Shown piece by piece: positions 14,645 to 22,610 of a DNA stretch of 45,440 nucleotides. The notes beneath the pieces were generated by a model, which did not search any database, was not told the origin of the DNA, and saw only the letters and a list, made by a program, of their open reading frames with translations. Location of the stretch: contig DFWZ01000032.1 in assembly GCA_002381565.1 (NCBI GenBank), positions 34,217-79,656 on the forward strand, written 5' to 3'. Position 1 is the stretch's first letter, and every line of letters begins with the position of its first letter. Source of the stretch: Gallionella sp. UBA4121 (GTDB lineage Bacteria; Pseudomonadota; Gammaproteobacteria; Burkholderiales; Gallionellaceae). The position numbers and the translations under genes were made by a program.

Positions 14645-16024
14645 ATGAGTCATAGCTTCGACATCCCGGAGGAAAATCCTGAAAATGCACTGTCTGAACT
14701 GGCGGCCGAACGCGAGGCTCATGCCGGCACACGCGCCCGGTTAAAACTGCTTGAGCGAACCTTGCTGCACTTTGTGCCGCGCGATTTGATTTCTTTTCTG
14801 GGCAAAGCCAGCCTGATCGATGTCGAACTTGGCGATCAGATCGAAAAAACCATGTCCGTGGTTTTCACCGACATACGCGACTTCACCTCGCTGTCGGAAA
14901 GCATGACCCCGCAACAAACCTTCGACATGATCAACTCCTATCTGTCGGTGATGAACCCGGTCATCAGTACGCATCATGGCATCATAGACAAGTACATGGG
15001 CGATGCGATCATGGCGCTGTTTCCCACTGCGGCCGATGATGCGCTGACCGCCGCGCTGTCAATGCTTGCACGTCTGGATGAATACAATGCCGGACGCGAA
15101 CGTGCCGCCTATGCGCCGATACGTATCGGCATCGGCGTCAATACCGGACTGCTGATGCTCGGCGTGATAGGCGGGGGAAACCGCATGGAGGGCACGGTGA
15201 TCAGCCATGCCGTCAATCTTGCATCGCGCCTGCAAACGCTGACCAAGACCTATGGCACGCCGCTGCTGATCAGCGAACACACGCTGTACAGCCTGTCCGA
15301 ACCGGAAAAGTTTTCGGTCCGCCATCTGGGCCGTGTCAAGGTCGCCTACAAAACTCATCCTGAATCAATCTATGAAGTATTCAATCAGGATGCGCCAGAA
15401 GTCAGGGAGCAAAAGAGTCGGACGGTGAGAAAGTTCGAAGAGGCACTGGCCTGCTACCACACCCGCAACGTCGCGCGCGCCCAGCCCATGCTCGATGAAA
15501 TCGTACGCGACAACCCGGCAGATATTCCTGCCAAAGTGTATTTGCAGCGTTGCGCCGACTTCATGGAGACTGGTGTTTACGCCGGATCGGAAGAGTTCAT
15601 CGGCGAAGCTGCATGGAGCCGAGAATACGAGCTGGGTCACGATGTGATCGATGACCAGCACCAGACATTGATGGGCATCATAGAAAAGCTGCACGAAGCG
15701 GTAACGACTGTGCACGACCGCACTACGACTTCCGCACTGATGCTTACGCTGGAAAATAACGTCCGCGAGCATTTCGAATTAGAAGAACAATTGATGCACG
15801 ACTATCACTACCCTTTTGCGGCAGACCATATCGCCCAGCACAACTCATACAAGAAATTTTTTCACAAACTCCGTGAAGAGATCGAAACTCATGTCGGCGA
15901 CCCCTGGTATCTTGGTTTTCGCATCAAACTGTTTCTGGCAGACTGGCTGTTGAACCACTCCAATCGCGACGACCGGCATCTGAGCAGATTCCTGAACGAT
16001 CGCGGTGTACTCAACCCCCGCTAG
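14645..16024 (+). CDS. class III nucleotidyl cyclase fused to a hemerythrin domain
   Basis: A 459-residue soluble signalling protein. A short N-terminal coiled coil (about residues 15-45) leads to the class III cyclase (about 65-250): FTDIRDFTS has the first metal Asp, KYMGDAIMALF the second Asp and the substrate Lys, and NLASRL the transition-state Asn and Arg. The usual substrate Asp before VN is His (SHAVN), so ATP or GTP preference is uncertain. A TPR-like linker (about 255-320) follows, then a complete hemerythrin domain (about 330-455) with HDVIDDQHQTL, HFELEE, HIAQH and HSNRDDRH, giving the His/Glu/Asp ligands of a di-iron site. Oxygen- or iron-controlled cAMP/cGMP synthesis is inferred. 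No receptor is nearby. Confidence 0.93.
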   Translation: MSHSFDIPEENPENALSELAAEREAHAGTRARLKLLERTLLHFVPRDLISFLGKASLIDVELGDQIEKTMSVVFTDIRDFTSLSESMTPQQTFDMINSYLSVMNPVISTHHGIIDKYMGDAIMALFPTAADDALTAALSMLARLDEYNAGRERAAYAPIRIGIGVNTGLLMLGVIGGGNRMEGTVISHAVNLASRLQTLTKTYGTPLLISEHTLYSLSEPEKFSVRHLGRVKVAYKTHPESIYEVFNQDAPEVREQKSRTVRKFEEALACYHTRNVARAQPMLDEIVRDNPADIPAKVYLQRCADFMETGVYAGSEEFIGEAAWSREYELGHDVIDDQHQTLMGIIEKLHEAVTTVHDRTTTSALMLTLENNVREHFELEEQLMHDYHYPFAADHIAQHNSYKKFFHKLREEIETHVGDPWYLGFRIKLFLADWLLNHSNRDDRHLSRFLNDRGVLNPR

Positions 16025-16059
16025 CCATTATCATCCACACTTTTCACACTGACCACACC

Positions 16060-17085
16060 ATGCAACCAGACTGGCAACAATTCCTCACCGCACAGGGCGC
16101 AATCATCGAAGGCGGCACTGTGCAGCACTTTGGCGACGTCACAGCTGAACTGACTGCCACAGCAAAGCAGAGCGTGCTGTGCGATTTAAGCCAGTTCGCA
16201 ACGCTGCGCGTATCAGGCGAAGATGCGCAAAGTTTCCTGCAAAACCTGTTGAGCAACGACATCCGTGAAGTCAGCGCTACACGTGCGCAGTTTTCCAGTT
16301 TCAATACGGCGAAGGGGCGAATGCTGGCGACGTTCCTGATCTGGCGCGACGGGGAAAATTTTTTGTTACAACTGCCAAACGCGCTGGCCGAACCGCTGCG
16401 CAAGAAGCTGTCCATGTATGTGTTGCGCGCAAAGGTAAAAATCACCGGCGACGAAATTATTTCACTGGGTGTGTCAGGCCCCCTGCCGTCATCGCTGAAG
16501 GATTGCACTGAACTGACACCGCTCGGTGTAAGCCACATCGAAAAGCTGGCCACCCGTGTAATCAGACTCAGCGAAACGCATTTCATGCTATGCACCACGC
16601 CAACACAGGCGCAGACACTCTGGCAAATACTGGCAAGCGAGGCGATGCCGGTCGGAAGTGCGTGCTGGGACTGGCTCAACATCCGCGCAGGCCTGCCCGT
16701 CATCCTGCCGCAAACACAGGAACAATTCGTGCCGCAAATGGTGAATTTCGACCTGACAGGCGGGATCAACTTCAAGAAGGGCTGTTATCCCGGGCAGGAA
16801 ATCGTCGCGCGCATGCACTATCTGGGCAAGCTCAAGCGCAGGATGTATCTTGCCCATGTGGAAAGCGAAATTGCGCCGCAGCCAGGCGATGAATTGTACA
16901 GCGAGGATATGGCAGGTCAGGCCAGCGGCATGATCGCCAACTCAGCCGCCGCGCCCAATGGCGGATACGACGTGCTGGCTGTGGTGCAGATCGCAAGCCA
17001 TGACGCCTATAGCGTGCATCTGGGTTCGTTACAGGGCGCAGTGCTGAACTTCGGGGCGCTGCCCTACTCGCTGCCTGCGCCTTAA
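16060..17085 (+). CDS. ygfZ: folate-binding protein YgfZ (iron-sulfur cluster maintenance)
   Basis: A 341-residue folate-dependent protein related to the T-protein of glycine cleavage. It supports assembly or repair of certain Fe-S enzymes such as MiaB. Signature KKGCYPGQEIVARMHYLGK near residues 239-257 contains the family's essential Cys in the K-G-C-[FY]-x-G-Q-E motif. The N-terminal half has DLSQFATLRVSGEDAQSFLQ and NAKGRM-like SFNTAKGRML, typical of the GcvT-like fold. It starts at ATG 16060, 36 bases after the cyclase stop, and may be co-transcribed, though no functional link is evident. A small hairpin (17106-17120) follows. Confidence 0.94.
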   Translation: MQPDWQQFLTAQGAIIEGGTVQHFGDVTAELTATAKQSVLCDLSQFATLRVSGEDAQSFLQNLLSNDIREVSATRAQFSSFNTAKGRMLATFLIWRDGENFLLQLPNALAEPLRKKLSMYVLRAKVKITGDEIISLGVSGPLPSSLKDCTELTPLGVSHIEKLATRVIRLSETHFMLCTTPTQAQTLWQILASEAMPVGSACWDWLNIRAGLPVILPQTQEQFVPQMVNFDLTGGINFKKGCYPGQEIVARMHYLGKLKRRMYLAHVESEIAPQPGDELYSEDMAGQASGMIANSAAAPNGGYDVLAVVQIASHDAYSVHLGSLQGAVLNFGALPYSLPAP

Positions 17086-17105
17086 ACTTCCCATGTACAG
17101 GAGGG

Positions 17106-17120
17106 GGGGTATAACACCCC
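17106..17120. other. hairpin in the ygfZ/GNAT convergent gap
   Basis: GGGGT-ATAAC-ACCCC, nested in a wider AGGGGG/CCCCCT pairing. Both flanking genes end here. No T-run is present on either strand, so it is a weak terminator at best. Confidence 0.35.
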
Positions 17121-17131
17121 GATTTCACCCC

Positions 17132-17560
17132 CTACAGCTTTAAGCGCATTTTGATGTGGGGCAATCCTGCATCCGGAAAAATATCGCCCTCCTCGACAAA
17201 TCCAAAGCCATGGTAAAACGGCAAGGCATAGGTCTGCGCATCGACGTCAACCTGAGCATAATGATGTGAGCGAGCATAGTCCAGCAACGCTTCCATGATG
17301 GCCGTGCCGACTTTTTGCTTGCGCCATGCGGGCAACACGGCGATACGCCCGATGTGCCCGTCCGCCAGCATGCGACCGCAACCGATGGCCTCACCCTGCG
17401 AGCTTAGCACCAGTGCATGGCGACAATTTTCATCCAGCCCGTCCCATTCCAGCTCGGGCGCGATGCCCTGTTCGCGAATGAATACCGCTTCCCGAACGGA
17501 CTTGAGCAAGGGTTCGCCATCGTGCCAGCAAACCAGACTAACGGTAAAAGTGTGGCTCAT
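17132..17560 (-). CDS. GNAT family N-acetyltransferase
   Basis: A 142-residue acetyl-CoA-dependent N-acetyltransferase with substrate unknown. VFIREQGIAPELEWDGLDE resembles the ElaA/YjcF-type N-terminal motif, and IGRIAVLPAWRKQKVGTAIM is the acetyl-CoA binding motif A (Q/R-x2-G-x-G/A form). FYHGFGFVEEGDIFPDAG is the C-terminal motif. I choose ATG 17560, which has GGAAGGGAAG just before it; the frame runs 105 bases further upstream but there it overlaps the L,D-transpeptidase gene. It is the last gene of a three-gene minus-strand group (tadA, L,D-transpeptidase, GNAT), 20 bases after the preceding stop. Confidence 0.88.
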   Translation of the reverse strand: MSHTFTVSLVCWHDGEPLLKSVREAVFIREQGIAPELEWDGLDENCRHALVLSSQGEAIGCGRMLADGHIGRIAVLPAWRKQKVGTAIMEALLDYARSHHYAQVDVDAQTYALPFYHGFGFVEEGDIFPDAGLPHIKMRLKL

Positions 17561-17579
17561 GCGCTTCCCTTCCGATAAA

Positions 17580-18059
17580 TCACTCGATGATCTCGACCGC
17601 CGTGCCGACCGGCACAGCCTCAAAAAGGCTAAGCAAATCTGCATTGCGCATCCGGATGCAACCATGCGACCCGGCCACCCCCACGGGTTCCGTATCGGGT
17701 GTGCCGTGGATGTAAATATAGCGACGCATGGTATCGCATTTCCCGAGCCGGTTATAGCCCACCTCGCAACCGGACAGCCACAAAATACGCGTCAGTATCC
17801 AGTCCCGTTCCGGAAACTTCGCACCCAGCTGGGGCGTGTAGATTTCGCCGGTCGGGCGGCGGCGCGCAAACACAGTGTTCTCAGCGCACCCCGCGCCTAT
17901 CTTGGCACGGATGATGTGCCGTCCGCGCGGCGTGCAATAGCTGCCTGACACTTCACCCGCGCCCCTCAGGGCGGTAGAAACAGCATAATGGCACAGCACG
18001 CGGCCTGCATCATCCAGCAGTTCAAGCTGCTGGGTTGAAATATGGACATTAATCTTCAT
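17580..18059 (-). CDS. YkuD-type L,D-transpeptidase
   Basis: A 159-residue protein made almost entirely of the YkuD domain. This family forms 3-3 peptidoglycan crosslinks or attaches proteins to peptidoglycan, using a Cys nucleophile. The catalytic motif is complete: YIHGTPDTEPVGVAGSHGCIRMRN, split here as HGT then SHGCIRM. Odd point: the protein starts MKINVHISTQQLELL with no signal peptide or TM helix, although the substrate is periplasmic. Short YkuD proteins of this form are common in betaproteobacteria, so this may not be an annotation error. No upstream in-frame start with a signal sequence is visible. Its neighbours are GNAT (20 bases downstream) and tadA (75 bases upstream). Confidence 0.9.
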   Translation of the reverse strand: MKINVHISTQQLELLDDAGRVLCHYAVSTALRGAGEVSGSYCTPRGRHIIRAKIGAGCAENTVFARRRPTGEIYTPQLGAKFPERDWILTRILWLSGCEVGYNRLGKCDTMRRYIYIHGTPDTEPVGVAGSHGCIRMRNADLLSLFEAVPVGTAVEIIE

Positions 18060-18133
18060 GATCCGTTATCGGCTTCCTGAATCCTTCACTGATATCACAA
18101 CTCAATTCCTGCCAATTTATCAATCACTTGCAG

Positions 18134-18655
18134 TCATTGATCAGAAACAGAAGCACCTGCTTTTTGTTGCGCACGGCGCATGGTGAAAAAATTGCTCAGC
18201 ATTAAACCACACTCTGCAGCCAGCACCCCGCCTGACACTTCGGCATGATGGTTTAAACGCACCGGCTGATGTGAACAGGCAGTAGTATTTAAAGCAGCCA
18301 AATCCCCAAACGCATTCAAAACGCTGCCGCACGCGCCGGTCTTGAGATCTGACGCGCCATACACCACCCTCGCGATGCGTGCATGCATGATGGCACCGGC
18401 GCACATAAGACAAGGCTCCAGCGTCACGAACAACTCACACCCCACCAGGCGATAATTGCCGATATGTTGCGCCGCATCGCGCAACGCCAGCATCTCGGCA
18501 TGGGCAGACGGGTCATGGCGTGAAATCGGCGCGTTATAGCCACGCCCGATGATCTCGCCATCCTTCACCACCACGGCCCCCACCGGCACTTCGCCCGCCG
18601 CCTCTGCCAGTCTGGCCAGCTCTAGCGCCGCGCGCATGTAATCCATATCGGTCAT
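18134..18655 (-). CDS. tadA: tRNA-specific adenosine deaminase TadA
   Basis: Converts A34 to inosine in tRNA-Arg(ACG), and is essential in most bacteria. It has 173 residues. The zinc deaminase site is complete: H52-A-E54 (SAHAEM) and P81-C82-L-M-C85. The substrate-recognition segment VYGASDLKTGACGS follows. The C-terminus SNFFTMRRAQQKAG is typical. It starts at ATG 18655 with no strong ribosome-binding site (AAAAATGATGCA precedes it). The upstream 416 bases are a divergent intergenic region shared with bcp. Confidence 0.95.
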   Translation of the reverse strand: MTDMDYMRAALELARLAEAAGEVPVGAVVVKDGEIIGRGYNAPISRHDPSAHAEMLALRDAAQHIGNYRLVGCELFVTLEPCLMCAGAIMHARIARVVYGASDLKTGACGSVLNAFGDLAALNTTACSHQPVRLNHHAEVSGGVLAAECGLMLSNFFTMRRAQQKAGASVSDQ

Positions 18656-19071
18656 TGCATCATTTTTGATAATTCAAGATTCGCAACCGTAGCACAGTCA
18701 GGTTGACGAAACAACGATAGCCACTTGTTTCGGGCTTCTTCTATGGGCACTTGGGTTCTGATATCACGCGACCCGCTCTGCGCTCAAGCGGGACGACCGA
18801 AGACACCAGGTGTCTTCCCGCAAAACATTGCGCACTCGTGTTTTTGAATGAAAGCGCGCAGCCCGCTTGAATACGGCACAAAACCAATCCAGTCCATCGG
18901 CTTGAAACAGCGGGCAGCACCCATTACAATGCCAGGCATGACAGACTGAACCGCGTGCGACGCCTTTTGACACACAATGACTCTCAGCAAATTTTGCAAC
19001 GGCAGTTTCTGTTTCTGACATAATGACGCATGCTCTTTTCTACCCTTGGCAGACAACTTGAAAGTTAAACC
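18656..19071. other. 416-bp divergent intergenic region with strong hairpins
   Basis: No credible gene is seen: two minus-strand frames of 85-90 codons have no recognisable protein features. The region holds a perfect palindrome, GAAGACACC-A-GGTGTCTTC (18799-18817), extended by GCGGG/CCCGC on its flanks. The upstream CCCGCT can pair instead with AGCGGG, giving an alternative hairpin. A weak promoter-like pair (TTGCAA 18994-18999, CATAAT 19019-19024, spacer 19) precedes bcp. See findings. Confidence 0.5.
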
Positions 19072-19530
19072 ATGTCAGAAAATCTGATTACCGAATTTTC
19101 CCTGCCTGCCACGAGTGGCGGCAGCTTCTCGCCCGCCTCGGTACTGGGCAAAAAACTGGTGATCTTCTTTTACCCCAAGGACGACACGCCGGGTTGTACC
19201 ACTGAGGCCGTGCAATTTCGCGATCTGTATGCGCAGTTTCAACAGGCCAGCTGTGAGATTGTCGGCATTTCCCGTGACAGTCTCAAATCGCATGAAAACT
19301 TCAAGGAAAAATTCCAGCTTCCGTTCGAGCTGTTGTCAGATGCAGACGAAGCAGTCTGCGAGCAGTTCGGCGTGATGAAAGAAAAAAACATGTATGGCAA
19401 GCAGGTGCGCGGCATCGAACGCAGCACCTTCGTCATCGACAAGACAGGCGCACTGCGCCGGGAATGGCGCAAACTCAAGGCCGACGGGCATGCTTTGGAA
19501 GTACTCGATTTCATTACAACACTAGACTAA
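19072..19530 (+). CDS. bcp: thioredoxin-dependent thiol peroxidase (Bcp/PrxQ)
   Basis: A 152-residue peroxiredoxin that reduces hydrogen and organic peroxides in the cytoplasm. FYPKDDTPGCTTE carries the peroxidatic Cys42. The usual resolving Cys five residues later (Cys47 in E. coli-type Bcp) is Val here. Other cysteines are Cys61 and Cys96; Cys96 (DEAVCEQFG) is where a second class of PrxQ places its resolving Cys, so the catalytic cycle may still be 2-Cys. It starts at ATG 19072 behind a promoter-poor region. The PIN/PhoH-like gene follows after 9 bases, so the two are likely co-transcribed. Confidence 0.94.
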   Translation: MSENLITEFSLPATSGGSFSPASVLGKKLVIFFYPKDDTPGCTTEAVQFRDLYAQFQQASCEIVGISRDSLKSHENFKEKFQLPFELLSDADEAVCEQFGVMKEKNMYGKQVRGIERSTFVIDKTGALRREWRKLKADGHALEVLDFITTLD

Positions 19531-19539
19531 AGGAAGCTC

Positions 19540-20946
19540 ATGCGCCAACGCAAAAAAGCGGTATCCGATACCAAGTTGTTTGTTTTGGACACCAACGTGT
19601 TATTGCATGATCCAACCAGCCTGTACCGTTTCGAGGAGCACGACATCTGCCTGCCGATGTTCGTGCTGGAAGAACTGGACAACAAGAAAAAAGGCATGAC
19701 AGAAGTGGCGCGCAATGCACGCCAGGTCAGCCGGTTTCTGGACGAAATCGTCAACGATGCGCCGCATAACATCGAGGAAGGCATATCACTCAAATCTGAC
19801 GCCCACAAAAACAGCACAGGACGCCTGTTTTTGCAAACCAGCTTCATCAAGCAGGAATTACCGCACAACCTTGAACTCGGCAAAGCCGACAACGCGATTC
19901 TGGGCGTGGTCATCGGCCTGCAACAGCTGCAACCCGAACGATCGGTCATTCTGGTCAGCAAAGACATCAACATGCGCATCAAGGCGCGTGCGCTGGGACT
20001 GGAAGCACAGGACTATTTCAATGACAAGGTGCTCGAAGACACCGACCTGCTTTATGGCGGCGTGCTGGAGCTGCCCGCGGACTTTTGGGAGAGACATGGC
20101 ACGGACATGAATTCCTGGCAAAAAGAGGGGCACACCTATTACCAGATCAACGGTCCGCTGTGCGCCGCATTTTTTGTCAATCAATTCGTCTACAAAGAAG
20201 ACGACACACCGTTTTATGCGCAGGTTCTGGAGCAGAACGACACGAGCGCCCTGCTGCGCACCCTGACCGATTACACGCACAGCAAAAACAACGTGTGGGG
20301 CATCGTCGCACGCAATCGCGAACAAAATTTCGTGCTCAACTTGCTGCTGAACCCCGAGATTGATTTCGTGACCTTGCTGGGACAGGCAGGCACAGGCAAG
20401 ACCCTGCTGACGCTGGCAGCGGGACTGATGCAGACGCTGGAGACCAAACTCTATTCGGAAATCATTATCACCCGTGTGACCGTGCCTATCGGCGAAGATA
20501 TCGGTTTTCTGCCCGGCACCGAGGAAGAAAAAATGACCCCGTGGATGGGTGCACTGGAAGACAATCTGGATGTGCTGAACAAAACCGACGAGGAAGCCGG
20601 TGATTGGGGACGCGCCGCGACCCGCGACCTGATCCGCTCGCGCATCAAGGTCAAGTCACTCAATTTCATGCGTGGTCGCACTTTTCTGAACAAATACATT
20701 ATCATAGACGAGTCGCAGAATCTCACACCCAAGCAGATGAAAACGCTGATTACGCGCGCAGGCCCCGGTACAAAAGTGGTGTGCATGGGCAATATCGCAC
20801 AGATCGACACACCCTATCTGTCTGAGGGCAGTTCCGGCCTGACCTATGTCGTGGACAGGTTCAAAGGCTGGGAGCATGGCGGTCACATCACCCTGCTGCG
20901 CGGCGAGCGATCCAGGCTGGCTGATCATGCCGGTGAGGTTTTATAG
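19540..20946 (+). CDS. PIN domain-PhoH-like ATPase
   Basis: A 468-residue fusion of a PIN-type nuclease domain (about residues 1-150, LFVLDTNVLLHDP with the acidic metal ligands) and a PhoH-like P-loop ATPase (Walker A GQAGTGKT near residue 280, Walker B region YIIIDESQNLTPKQMKTLIT). Related PhoH2 proteins of mycobacteria couple RNA helicase and ribonuclease activity; the role in this lineage is not established. It resembles the YlaK/PhoH2 group rather than the smaller PhoL. It starts at ATG 19540 behind AAAGGAAG, 9 bases after bcp. A G-C rich hairpin pair follows the stop (20947-21005). Confidence 0.93.
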   Translation: MRQRKKAVSDTKLFVLDTNVLLHDPTSLYRFEEHDICLPMFVLEELDNKKKGMTEVARNARQVSRFLDEIVNDAPHNIEEGISLKSDAHKNSTGRLFLQTSFIKQELPHNLELGKADNAILGVVIGLQQLQPERSVILVSKDINMRIKARALGLEAQDYFNDKVLEDTDLLYGGVLELPADFWERHGTDMNSWQKEGHTYYQINGPLCAAFFVNQFVYKEDDTPFYAQVLEQNDTSALLRTLTDYTHSKNNVWGIVARNREQNFVLNLLLNPEIDFVTLLGQAGTGKTLLTLAAGLMQTLETKLYSEIIITRVTVPIGEDIGFLPGTEEEKMTPWMGALEDNLDVLNKTDEEAGDWGRAATRDLIRSRIKVKSLNFMRGRTFLNKYIIIDESQNLTPKQMKTLITRAGPGTKVVCMGNIAQIDTPYLSEGSSGLTYVVDRFKGWEHGGHITLLRGERSRLADHAGEVL

Positions 20947-21012
20947 GGGACGCGATTGATCGTGTCCATGTCCGAACCAGGGGCGCGCACGCGCCTGCAC
21001 GAATAATTTTAA

Positions 21013-21405
21013 ATGCACGAACTACAAAAATCCGATGCCGAGTGGCAGACTGAACTCACACCTGAACAATACAAGGTGTGCCGTCAGTGCGGGACGGAGC
21101 CGCCTTTCACCGGAGAATACTGGGACTGCCATGATGCGGGTATTTATCGCTGCGTGTGCTGCAACAGCCCTCTGTTCGATGCCTCCACCAAGTTCGATTC
21201 AGGAAGCGGCTGGCCCAGCTTCTGGCAGCCGCTCCAGGCGACAAATGTATCCATCCGCCACGACACCAGTCACGGCATGCAACGCGATGAAGTAAACTGC
21301 ACACATTGCGGGGCACATCTCGGTCATGTATTCCCTGATGGGCCCAAACCCACCGGACTGCGCTTTTGCATTAACTCTGCCTCTCTGGCGCTCGATAAAA
21401 ACTAA
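21013..21405 (+). CDS. msrB: peptide-methionine (R)-S-oxide reductase MsrB
   Basis: Repairs methionine-R-sulfoxide in oxidised proteins, using thioredoxin. It has 130 residues. Zinc ligands are C47/C50 (RCVCC) and C96/C99 (NCTHC); the catalytic Cys is C119 in RFCINSASL. FDSGSGWPSFWQP is the substrate motif. The position of an alternative resolving Cys is unclear. The ATG at 21013 lacks a strong ribosome-binding site. The gene heads a tight group msrB-yciB-yciI-bolA-parvulin; the next gene starts 4 bases after its stop. Confidence 0.96.
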   Translation: MHELQKSDAEWQTELTPEQYKVCRQCGTEPPFTGEYWDCHDAGIYRCVCCNSPLFDASTKFDSGSGWPSFWQPLQATNVSIRHDTSHGMQRDEVNCTHCGAHLGHVFPDGPKPTGLRFCINSASLALDKN

Positions 21406-21408
21406 ATC

Positions 21409-22023
21409 ATGAAACTCTTATTCGATGTTTTTCCCGTCATCCTGTTCTTTGTTTTTTTCAAATTCGGCAATTTATACCCGGAAACAGCGGAAGCGATACT
21501 GGCATCCTTTCACATCGTTCTCGGAGAAACAATCAAACCCGCTATTTTTCTTGCCACGCTGGTTTCAATTTTCGCCACCACCGCCCAGATTCTCTGGTCG
21601 AAATACCGTCATGGCAAGGTCGACACCATGCTCTGGGTAAGTTTTTTCGTCATCGTTCTGTTTGGCGGCGCAACCTTGATATTTCACAACGACACCTTCA
21701 TCAGATGGAAACCCAGCGTGCTGTACTGGCTGTTTTCCGCGACCCTGTTTGGCTCGAATCTGCTGTTCAAGAAGAACCTGATACGCAGCACGCTGAGCAG
21801 CAAAATGGCTCTGCCGATGCGTGTATGGAATCTCCTGAACCTGAGCTGGGGACTGTTTTTCGCCGCACTCGGCTTTGTCAACCTCTACGTAGCTTACAAT
21901 TACTCCATAGAAACCTGGGTCAATTTCAAACTATTCGGCTTCACGGCGCTGATGCTGATATTCATCGTGGCGCAAAGTGCATGGCTGGCAAAATACGTGA
22001 CTGAAAAAAAGGAGCACAACTGA
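21409..22023 (+). CDS. yciB: inner membrane-spanning protein YciB (septation protein A)
   Basis: A 204-residue integral membrane protein with five or six TM helices (MKLLFDVFPVILFFVFFKFG at the start, then helices near residues 45-62, 70-88, 105-120 and 140-195). The family is linked to septation and envelope synthesis in enterobacteria and Shigella, with no biochemical activity known. MRVWNLLNLSWGLFFAALGFVN-type sequence near residue 145 is conserved. Its stop shares one base with the yciI start (TGATG), so translation is probably coupled. Confidence 0.95.
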   Translation: MKLLFDVFPVILFFVFFKFGNLYPETAEAILASFHIVLGETIKPAIFLATLVSIFATTAQILWSKYRHGKVDTMLWVSFFVIVLFGGATLIFHNDTFIRWKPSVLYWLFSATLFGSNLLFKKNLIRSTLSSKMALPMRVWNLLNLSWGLFFAALGFVNLYVAYNYSIETWVNFKLFGFTALMLIFIVAQSAWLAKYVTEKKEHN

Positions 22024-22325
22024 TGTGGTACGCAATAACAGGCCAGGATGTCCCGGATAGTCTGGCCAAACGCCAGGCATCGCGTCCAGAACATGTAGCG
22101 CGTTTGCAGACGCTGCAAGCACAGGGCCGGCTGATGCTGGCAGGCCCGTTTCCAGCCATCGATGCCGAAGACCCGGGTACGGCGGGTTTCACCGGCAGCC
22201 TGATCGTGGCGGAGTTCCCATCGCTAGCTGAGGCTCAGGCCTGGGCGGATGCTGAGCCCTATCTTGCCGGCGGCGTCTATGCGCATGTCAGCGTCAAGCC
22301 GTTCAGAAAGACATTTCCCACATGA
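22023..22325 (+). CDS. yciI: YciI family protein
   Basis: A 100-residue ferredoxin-like protein of the YciI/YCII family. The conserved His/Asp pair expected for this fold is present in the RPEHVARLQTLQAQGRLMLAGP region and in SLIVAEFPSLAEAQAWADAEPY. No function is established; a few relatives have chlorohydrolase- or dehydratase-like roles. It starts at ATG 22023, coupled to yciB, and its stop overlaps bolA by 4 bases (ATGA). Confidence 0.93.
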   Translation: MWYAITGQDVPDSLAKRQASRPEHVARLQTLQAQGRLMLAGPFPAIDAEDPGTAGFTGSLIVAEFPSLAEAQAWADAEPYLAGGVYAHVSVKPFRKTFPT

Positions 22326-22585
22326 GCCGTATCGACGCGATGCGCGCGCACCTCGCCATACTCAATCCGGTTTCTGTGGAAATCATCGACGAAAGCCATA
22401 AACACGCGGGGCATGCGGGTAGCCGTGACGGCGGCGGTCATTATCTGTTACAAATTGTCACATCTGAGTTCACGGGGAAGACTACGATGGCGCGCCACCG
22501 TATGATATATTCCGCGCTGGGGGAGATGATGAAGCGTGAAATACACGCACTCAACATACAGGCGAGCACGCCGGAAGAAATTTAA
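22322..22585 (+). CDS. bolA: BolA family protein
   Basis: An 87-residue BolA-type regulator. These proteins work with monothiol glutaredoxins in Fe-S cluster traffic and, in E. coli BolA, as a transcription factor. The GGGHYLLQIVTSEF segment and TTMARHRMIYSALGEMM with the conserved His are visible, as is the IHALNIQA C-terminus. It overlaps yciI by 4 bases. A parvulin gene follows after 25 bases. Frataxin-like cyaY elsewhere in the window is a separate Fe-S gene. Confidence 0.93.
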   Translation: MSRIDAMRAHLAILNPVSVEIIDESHKHAGHAGSRDGGGHYLLQIVTSEFTGKTTMARHRMIYSALGEMMKREIHALNIQASTPEEI

Positions 22586-22610
22586 TTTTTTTATTCTTAA
22601 GAGGACTTAC

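Noticed and set aside
14645..16024. Hemerythrin part as a separate gene
   Set aside because: It is in one unbroken frame with the cyclase, with no internal start that has a ribosome-binding site.
17561..17665. Longer N-terminus for the GNAT protein
   Set aside because: The extension overlaps the L,D-transpeptidase coding region and has no ribosome-binding site, whereas ATG 17560 has a strong one.
18764..19056. Two overlapping minus-strand reading frames (85 and 90 codons) in the bcp/tadA gap
   Set aside because: Neither has a recognisable domain, signal sequence or ribosome-binding site, and both cross a strong palindrome that is better explained as structure.
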